The notes below the pieces were generated by a model. That model was not told where the DNA came from and ran no database searches. It saw only the letters and a list, made by a program, of their open reading frames with translations. Below, one piece after another: positions 57,501 through 64,000 of a stretch of 64,000 bases of DNA. The position numbers were made by a program, and so were the translations under genes. Within the stretch, counting starts at the first letter, position 1, and each line of letters starts with the position of its first letter. This DNA comes from Chrysopilus asiliformis (Eukaryota; Arthropoda; Insecta; Diptera; Rhagionidae): contig OZ035962.1 of assembly GCA_964034945.1 (NCBI GenBank), forward strand, positions 73,423,597 through 73,487,596. Direction: 5' to 3'.

Positions 57501-58281
57501 GGGGTAGCCGGGACTAAATTAACAGTGGTAGAATTAACAAGCCTATTCCTGCCGAAATATAGGAGCCACAATCTCGAAATTTGGTTTTTGTCCCTCACTC
57601 GATACGGTCGACCATATCATGAGTCATCAGTTATAAACTGTTCATTGCCAGTGAGGGTTAAGCACAGAGACCGAATTTTAGCTGGTAAACGAACTTTTTA
57701 TGGTTTGCAAAATTTTGATTTCTGTCTTAGTTTTTTATATTAAACTTTGCCGATAATGTAAGTTAATGTAGCTATAATTAATAATGTCCTTTTGTTTTAT
57801 CCTTAACTATATTTTTGGTATGTTTAATAATTCAAAAAAAGTAGTGTAAATTAACAAAAAATTAACAAACTAAAATTAACAAAATTAACAAACCCATGGG
57901 GCAAGAATTAACACATGTTAATACATACTGACGATGACAACATCTCATACTATGTTTTTATAGTTACAAATTATGTACAAAAAAGCTTCGCTGGAACATT
58001 TTTTTTAGATAAAAATAATTGTTTTTGTTTTTTAAAAAGACTTTATTTTTTTTTATATTTATGTTCCTTGAAAAGGATATTTATTTTGTCTATTTTATTA
58101 GTTTTTGTGATAAAGAATATACAGTTATAACGACCTCCAAGGGACCAACAAATCTGGTCGTTATATCCGGTTGTTCGTTATAACCGATTCATAGATTTAA
58201 AGGTTTTAAAATACATGTGTGAAGTTCTAAAAAACAAAATTTTTAGTGCAAATCGTCCGTACATTAAAAAATTAAATTTAT

Positions 58282-58571
58282 TTAATTTTTCTGCAGATAT
58301 TGAGTAATCTGTGTTTGTTTGGATTTTTGGTGAAAGAACTCCTTTTCAATTTTCTTTTCAATTCTTAGCACAGCTTCTTTTCAAATCTCATCAAAAATGT
58401 TATTGAATAATAGGAATGAACTCAATGTCGTGACTGAAGGTATGACACAACCTGTTCTGAAATTTTCACCCGATTTTAAAATTATGTATTGTGATGCATA
58501 AAACATTATTTACCAGTAGTATCTTCTTCATCTTTTTCCTCGATACTAAATTGTCGCCTTTTAGCATTCAT
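58282..58571 (-). pseudogene. pogo-like transposase, start and end only
   Basis: Minus strand. An ATG at 58571 starts MNAKRRQFSIEEKDEE, which resembles the pogo/Tigger N-terminus (basic start, then '.FS.EEK'). It hits a stop soon after GK. Close to the end, EKEFFHQKSKQTQITQYLQK and a stop at 58282 resemble the '...K.QT.I..Y' C-terminal tail of pogo-group transposases. The DDE domain between them is missing. I infer an internally deleted copy; both matches are short. Confidence 0.5.
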
Positions 58572-58639
58572 TGTAAAATTCACAGTATAAACTACGAAAT
58601 AAACTGAATTAACACAACGTAGATGCACAAAACTTTGAC

Positions 58640-60174
58640 AGAACTGATTTTTTTTTTTTATGTTTATGCCAGGAGTTTAGGCAAATTGCCTCTAATGCCG
58701 AAGCACAGCTCAAGACATCATTCATTCAACCATTCATACAATCCATTCACACTCTGAATACTCCTCATCACACTGCAACGAAAACTTGGCGAGACAGTAC
58801 ATAGCCTTATCGACCATTGTGTCCTGTTACAGAGTTTATAGGAGTATTCAGGCGGCGCACGTTGGGGCCAAAGTGCTATTCGGCGGCCAAAAATACAAAT
58901 TTTGAGTTCTGCCTTTGAAGGATTTCGGTTATGTCATTGCGTTGAGAATTCTTAGAAACCTAGAAATCCAAAAAGACACTCTCCTGGGACAAGTAATTTC
59001 CGAACGCCATGGGGTCAAAGTTGGTAAAAATTCTGGTTTTTTCAATTTTCGAATTTTCAACAAATTTTTTGAACTTTATTAAGTCACTTAGTACAGAAAA
59101 ATCGATTTTATCATTAACCAGAGGACATATTTAGGCAATTATAATAAAAATTAAAAATTTGTAGTACTACATTTTTTTTCTTAAAGTTGTTATTCCAGAA
59201 TTCTGGGCATTCTAAAAATACTATTTTTTTCGCGAAATTTTATATATATATGGCCCTGCAAAAAATGTACCGGCTTGTACCGGTCAGGCGTCAGTTGGAA
59301 ATGATAGCCAAGGTCAATACCTTTCGAAATATCCATATTTCATCTGCTACTACCTGCAACTCTGGTCACCGTAAACAAAAGTCTGATTTTTTACATATTA
59401 TTTTTTAAAAAATGTCTTACTTTGTCACAACAATGGACAAAGATATTTCGTCTAATACGCTAGGAAATTGTTTTAATTACTTTTAGTATACATAAAAGCG
59501 GAATATTTTCCATACCAGCAAACAGTGAAACCATTAAATATCACCCTTCTTGACAGTAAAACCGTTTAAAACTGGTAATCTTATCCTATAATATAATACG
59601 AGAAATGACTGCACAACGATCTCGAAAACCCGCCAAACGATTTTCACGAAACTTGGGGGTAAGGGATTTTCGGGGACAAGGAATCGATCTAGATAGGTCT
59701 CACCTCTGAGAAAATTCCCCTCGATACCCCTCGCCTGGTATCTTCGAATTGGGTAGTCCGATCTTAATGCAACTTTACAGTATTACTAAGCGGACTAAGG
59801 GCTTTCGATTTTTCCACTACAAACCTAACTTTCCCCTCCCCTCGATACCCCTCGTCTGGTGTCTTCGAATTACGTGAAGGTATCTTAATGAAAATTCGCA
59901 ATATTGCTAGGGAGTAAGGTTTTGCGATATGTATTCTAAAAATATCACTTTTTAGATATCTATCGGCAGCGATAAATAGTAATTACAAAACAATCAAGTT
60001 CCCTGAACCTCGTTTTACGAATCATGTTGCAATTATAATCGGATTCAATTACTCAGAGACAGAGGCAAAAGGAGGATTTTTAGATCGCCGAGCATGGCTC
60101 GGTCTTCCTGGTACTATGAATAATTAGAGCAATAAAAATCAATATCTTAGATATACATATGTACATATGTATAT
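58640..60174. other. Repeat-rich stretch before Rtnl1 exon
   Basis: About 58855-58910 ('ggggccaaagtgctattcggcggccaaaaatac') matches the SINE body at 61360-61410 in inverted orientation. About 59600-59940 has two ~120-bp units with 'cccctcgatacccctcg.ctgg.(a/g)tcttcgaatt', related in style to the Helitron-like minisatellites. No exon recognised. Confidence 0.45.
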
Positions 60175-60395
60175 ATGTTACAACAGAATATTAAGAAATT
60201 TACATTAATTCGACGATTGAAAGTTATATTATCGGTGCTAAATCCAGATAAATTCAAATCACATGCCAAGTCCACAGCTGATTTGTATAATAGACATTGC
60301 AATTGGAGAAATATGTCTGCAACAATGCATAAAGTGCTTTTCCATGGCAAGCTGATAATTGAAAAAAAGCATTTTACCACTTGGGGAGCTTTCAG
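60175..60395 (+). other. Intron 3' part upstream of Rtnl1 exon
   Basis: The reading frame stays open across this stretch, but the translation has no resemblance to the reticulon domain, whereas similarity begins exactly after GAGCTTTCAG. I therefore treat it as intron and not as coding sequence. Confidence 0.55.
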
Positions 60396-60636
60396 AGCTT
60401 TCAAATTTGGTGTTATTTTGTGGATTCTTACATACATTGGAGCCTGGTTCAATGGAATGACACTCGTTATTTTGGCATTTATTGCACTCTTCTCATTGCC
60501 AAAAGTTTACGAAAATAACAAGCAATCGATCGACACGTATTTGGATTTGGTCAGGAGCAAATTCTTGGAAATTACCGATAAGGTAAAAGCGGCAATACCA
60601 ATTGGTAAAAAACAAGAGTCTGAAAAGGACAAGTAA
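60396..60636 (+). CDS. Rtnl1: Reticulon-like 1, last exon of the RHD
   Basis: This exon encodes the second half of the reticulon homology domain: AFKFGVILWILTYIGAWFNG, MTLVILAFIALFSLPKVYEN, NKQSIDTYLDLVRSK, EITDKVKAAIPIG, ending ESEKDK and TAA. The wording is nearly the same as I know for Drosophila Rtnl1. Reticulons are ER membrane proteins that shape tubules; the hydrophobic stretch is the second membrane hairpin and the rest is the cytosolic amphipathic tail. The acceptor is GAGCTTTCAG (exon start 60396; an AG two bases later is also possible). Earlier exons are not visible in this window. The codons are intact and typical. It lies inside the pogo-like interval, so native locus versus captured copy is not settled. 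Confidence 0.88.
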
Positions 60637-60683
60637 GACAAACAAGTCTTGCAACAATTTTTTTGTTTCACTTTTTATTTCAG
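60583..60683 (+). other. Possible alternative intron in Rtnl1
   Basis: A donor-like AAG|GTAAAA after EITDK (60583) and a strong acceptor TTTCACTTTTTATTTCAG (ends 60683) would remove 101 bases. Both are between codons. A second donor-like CAA|GTAAGA at 60633 would give a 51-base intron and a short NRKIKTTDILD tail. Confidence 0.4.
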
Positions 60684-60914
60684 GAATCGAAAAATAAAGA
60701 CTACAGACATTTTAGACTAACCAACAATAGAAAAAACGATAGAATCAACCAAAATGAAGATTTGATGAATATATTACTTCTATCGTCAGATCCATTTTTG
60801 GCTTCTCTGCGTTCTAAATGGACAAATGCAAAAGATGAATTGGATGACGAGGAAGATCAAGAAATCCTACAATTGTTAAAATTCGACGAAGATCAAGACA
60901 TTATTAGAATATAA
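60684..60914 (+). CDS. Possible alternative Rtnl1 C-terminal exon
   Basis: After a strong splice acceptor, a frame of about 76 codons runs ESKNKDYRHFRLTNNRKN, then NEDLMNILLLSSDPFLASLR, KDELDDEEDQEILQLLKF and DEDQDIIRI before TAA. Acid-rich composition and sensible codon use suggest real coding sequence. Splicing from 60583 would join it in frame to EITDK of Rtnl1, replacing the usual AAIPIG...ESEKDK tail. Alternatively this is 3' UTR, or an unrelated frame. I do not recognise the sequence in reticulons of other species. Confidence 0.4.
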   Translation, partial: ESKNKDYRHFRLTNNRKNDRINQNEDLMNILLLSSDPFLASLRSKWTNAKDELDDEEDQEILQLLKFDEDQDIIRI

Positions 60915-61305
60915 TTTTTCCTCAACTTAATGTAATTTTAGCCATGTGTATTTGTATCAAAATGTATTAAAATAATCGTATTAAAAATAGTTGTCTTTAA
61001 AAATGCTATATTTTTTAATAACATTTAAAAAACAACTTTAAAACAAAACCAAAAAAAATATTACAACAACAAATACTATAGTTTTGATTATTTCATCATA
61101 TAGGGTATTAAAGTTGCTCCTATTCGATTTTCATGTACTGACGATATATGTAAAATAGCATTCTAAATATTTTCGTCATTAATGATTTTTTCTGTACGAC
61201 CAACCGTTCTCGAGATTTTGGTAATTTTTGATTTCAAATGCAGATGGGTGGGGGAGGGGACAGGAGGGGGTGATCAGATTGTTAGGAAATAAAGCTTGGA
61301 TATTT
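60915..61305 (+). other. Probable Rtnl1 3' UTR and flank
   Basis: AT-rich sequence after the last frame. AATAAA occurs near 61287 (GGAAATAAAGC), a candidate polyadenylation signal. A short G-rich block (gggtgggggaggggacagg) precedes it. Confidence 0.4.
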
Positions 61306-61560
61306 TTCTAGTCAACAAAAAAAAAACCCCATTCAAAAATATTGATCCGTTCAAAAGTTATGTATTTTTGGCCGCCGAAAGGCACTTTGGCCCCATAGTG
61401 CGGCGGGAGGCAAAGACCAAACTGGTCCGTGTTTAGGTCCATGAGCAGAAAAGTTCCAAATTCAAATTCAAGCCGAATTATTTTGCCAGGAGTGGGATTT
61501 GAACCACTGCTCTTTGGATCACAAGGCAAGCACATAGCTGACTGAGCCATCCACGCCACG
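61306..61560 (-). repeat. tRNA-derived SINE
   Basis: On the minus strand the head (61560-61485) has an A-box-like TGGCTCAGTCAG and a B-box-like GGTTCAAATCC at tRNA spacing. It cannot form a full acceptor stem, so it is not a working tRNA gene. A non-tRNA body follows (GGGGCCAAAGTGCCTTTCGG, CGGCCAAAAATAC), ending in a T-rich tail before 61310. Part of the body recurs at 58855-58910. Confidence 0.65.
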
Positions 61561-62412
61561 ATTAGCGGAATTCCCGAAAAGTTCCAACTTTCATTTAATG
61601 ACTTAAGTAAATGACGTTTAGAAGTGCAACAAGTTTGCCCATCCTTGCGAGTCGTGGAGACATGGCGGCCAATTTAGAACATTTGTTAAAAACTTAATCT
61701 ACCAGGTTTTGATTTTTTTCTATGAGATCTTAAGTTTCGGTCGTTAAAAACGATATTTTTTTCTGTTTTCGTAGAAAAAGGGGTCGTTAAAGCCGATATG
61801 TCTTATATGTTATAACCAATACCAAAACGCACAGAGTCTTATGGGCTCTGGCCGGGACCTAAGAAATGCGTCGTTAAAGCCGGTATGTCGTTATAACCGG
61901 TGTCGTTATAAGCGGATTCCACTGTATTTGAATTTAAAAGGATATTTATTTGGTTTATTTTATAATTTTTGTGAAGAAAAAATTCTTTTCTTTAAATTAT
62001 TTCCATGTTAAAACTTATGTTAATACTAACCCCATCACTGTTAAAACTAGCCCCATGACCGGGGTTAGTTTTAACAGATAACATTTTTTCATAAAAATGA
62101 TTTTTTTTTCATGTAGTGACTACCTAGTTGAAACTTTTTTTTTTATTTCTTATGATACCTGAATAACTACAGTATGACTAGATATAAAAACAATATCAAA
62201 AAAGTTACTTGTTAAAAAAATAATACCCAATTTTCAAAATTTGTTAATACAAGCCCCGGCCTCCCCTATTTAACAATTTTTTAACTACAATAATCTTCTA
62301 GTCAAGCCGTGTTAATCGATTTAATTATTTAAAAACATGTTAACGATTTTTAATGCTTCCTTTACTTTTTATACACCCACATTCATTTCAGTTTCTGTAT
62401 TTATTTGCAACC

Positions 62413-62913
62413 AGGGTATTCACAGTCGTCTTTTAAATTGCGGGTAAATTTACCGCTCGGTAATTCAGTCAAATTTAACAGATTTTTACCGAGATGGTAA
62501 CTTGGTTCATGTAAAAATGAATTACCGGATTCGGTAATTGTAGACATGCCTTGAGTCGTGTTTTCCGGTCCGGTTATTCGGTATCAAGAATCAACCGCGA
62601 GTGGCGCTAGTAATGTTTTTAGTTGTCAAACTTTCTCGCTGGTTTTTTGTTAATCTCATCGGACTGATGCAAATTTTTTCAATTTTGATAGCCGTTGCCA
62701 CAATAGAAATTCAAAAGTATACATCAAACATGGATTTAAAGGTATGTGACATATTTTACAATCAAATTCGCAGTTCATGATTTGGTCACGTATCAAATAA
62801 AAGCCCTGTTCTTAAATCTGTGCTGTGGGATGTTCACATCAGAAAATTTTCAGTCTTTTAATATTAGCGAAAATACCGAATACTGAAAATTAAAAGAGGA
62901 TGGTGAATACCCT
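62413..62913. mobile_element. MITE 'CAGGGTATTCAC', copy 2
   Basis: Uninterrupted 501-bp copy with ends AGGGTATTCAC and GTGAATACCCT and internal 'taccgg/ccggta' motifs. It is nearly identical to the copy at 48588-51364 without its LINE, and so defines the LINE insertion point. Confidence 0.82.
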
Positions 62914-64000
62914 CATTATAATAAACACCAAAAGCTTCCAGTGGTTCCTTGATTCTATAACAATAATTTGATAAAACTTTGAAAACGTGTGTTAAGTTCC
63001 TATGCCAGAAATTTATTTGATTTACTTAAAACTCCAACATCACTCTGTATAATTTTTTTAAAGTTTTAATGAACAAAAGCAAAATTAAATAAAAAAGAAA
63101 AATGCTTTTGTGTTTGTGTTTTGGAATTTTTCTTTTGTTTTGTTTTATCAATACTTTATTTGACGCGGCATAATACAAACTGAAAGCCAAAAAGTTTTGT
63201 TTTATGTTCCAGAAATTTAAAGCTTCTTTTAAAAGTTTTATTTCGGTAGGTATTACGGAAAAAAGGAATTTCTCTTCACACCTTATAAAATCTGTAAGTA
63301 GCATTTTTACTACAAGTATGATCTTTCAACACAAATTTGATAGAGATGATTTCTTTAAGTTGAAACTTTGTCTACGTTGCTGCTCCAATGTCATCTATTC
63401 ATTACCTAATTTTTTAAACTTTTTCTTATTATTTGATTATTTTAAAAGATGTAAATGAATTCTTTATCTGTAGAATCAAGGGTCTTTGGTGTTTTTGGGT
63501 TTTTTTTTGTGAAAAGACTCCGTTTGGATTTTGAGGTTTATTATGGTGTGGTAAATGTTGCCTAGAGAGACCTTGGAAAAATCATTTAAAAAGAGGCTAA
63601 ATGTTGGTTGCTATGGGAGTTCTAACGATTTTATTTCTAAGAATTACTGTTTTTTCATGCAGAAATTTATTGAAAAACCTCTATCCTCCTCCCACAGTAA
63701 GAACCATGTTACTTTTATGATCTAATCTAAACTCAATCTGTTAGATATTAAAAATGACTTAAAAAATGTTATTGAAATGAATAAAAATCTGACGTATTAT
63801 CGGAAAAGAGGAAATCATTTTGTTTTGGTTTGAAACTTGTTGGTAATTTGTTAAAGTATTAGATTTCTTCTTTATTTAGAAACGAAACGAAAATCCCTAA
63901 AACTGATCATTTATGAAAGTTCAGCATTTGTTTTTCCACAAATCAACACCTCCGAATTTCTGTTCAAATATTCAAATCACACTTCATAGGAAGGATAGCA
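62914..64000. other. No gene recognised
   Basis: AT-rich sequence. Open frames at 63026-63304 (-) and 63204-63458 (+) overlap and resemble nothing I know. Confidence 0.45.

Larger units (their letters stand above)
58122..61924 (-). mobile_element. pogo/Tigger-like ends enclosing 3.8 kb
   Basis: The left end CAGTTATAACGACC and the inverted right end CAGTGGAATCCGCTTATAAC are pogo/Tigger-type termini; the left lacks the GGAATCCGC bases. TA flanks both. TTATAACGAC and TCGTTAAAGCCG repeats follow each end. The left part contains the deleted transposase; then, where the short 5' leader and right end would be expected, about 3 kb of other DNA intervenes, including Rtnl1 exons and a SINE. Confidence 0.6.
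57501..62266. mobile_element. Outer mariner-like TIR pair around Rtnl1 exon
   Basis: The left end GGGGTAGCCGGGACTAAATT and the inverted right end GGGGAGGCCGGGGCTTGTAT are both followed by TAACA-type sequence and flanked by TA (57499-57500, 62267-62268). The element's own DNA is 57501-58119 and 61927-62266, together about 960 bp, similar in size and ends to the element at 22969-23919. The middle is the pogo-like interval. A ~50-65-bp segment (AAAAGGATATTTATTT...) is present on both sides of that interval. Confidence 0.6.

Noticed and set aside
60175..60395. N-terminal part of the 153-codon frame as Rtnl1 protein
   Set aside because: It has no resemblance to the reticulon domain, and similarity begins right after a splice acceptor, so it is read-through of intron.
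61485..61560. Possible tRNA gene on the minus strand
   Set aside because: A- and B-box-like sequences are present, but the acceptor ends do not pair and a SINE body with a T-rich tail follows.

Overview
The window looks like dipteran (fly) nuclear DNA. It is AT-rich, has no compact gene runs, and is packed with nested DNA transposons and MITEs. The one recognisable conserved gene exon (60396-60636 +) encodes the C-terminal end of a reticulon very close to Drosophila Rtnl1. Other fly-like signs are DD41D 'rosa' mariner relatives, non-autonomous Helitron-like repeats, and an interspersed family with a (GTCY)n core like the mini-me repeats of flies. I see no rRNA, tRNA gene, CRISPR array, operon or bacterial gene.

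Layout. 1-12.8 kb: Harbinger-type hairpin MITE, two hAT-type elements with 8-bp target duplications (TSDs), short hairpins, (GTCY)n repeats and a 1.6-kb inverted-repeat element. 12.8-20.4 kb: a structural hot spot with a Tc1 remnant split by a foldback element (G-rich block, CA and TA microsatellites, 96-bp perfect palindrome), a Helitron-like 121-bp minisatellite, a ~1-kb homopurine array, a second Helitron-like repeat and a ~2.1-kb giant foldback. 20.6-24.5 kb: a deleted rosa mariner, a piggyBac-type MITE, and a TA-flanked element holding a hairpin. 25-33 kb: a decayed multi-copy arthropod gene fragment, a rosa mariner with an intact catalytic reading frame, and a probable two-exon gene for a secreted I29 (cathepsin propeptide-like) inhibitor on the minus strand. 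33-46 kb: piggyBac-type inverted-repeat element, a four-level nest (MITE > Harbinger > hAT > older hAT), and mariner and Tigger MITEs. 47.8-54.1 kb: another four-level nest (A/T-rich repeat > hAT > MITE + piggyBac-type > LINE + further TIR element). 55-64 kb: MITEs and the Rtnl1 3' end, which lies between the ends of a pogo/Tigger-like element that itself lies between the ends of a mariner-like element.

Only two loci are good candidates for working host genes: the Rtnl1 3' end and the I29 inhibitor. A small secreted-peptide reading frame at 55.6 kb is possible. Nearly everything else is transposon sequence, so most long open frames are artefacts of repeats. The most interesting observations are the enclosure of the Rtnl1 exon by transposon ends, its possible alternative acidic C-terminus, and two hairpin MITEs that share a loop but have unrelated arms.
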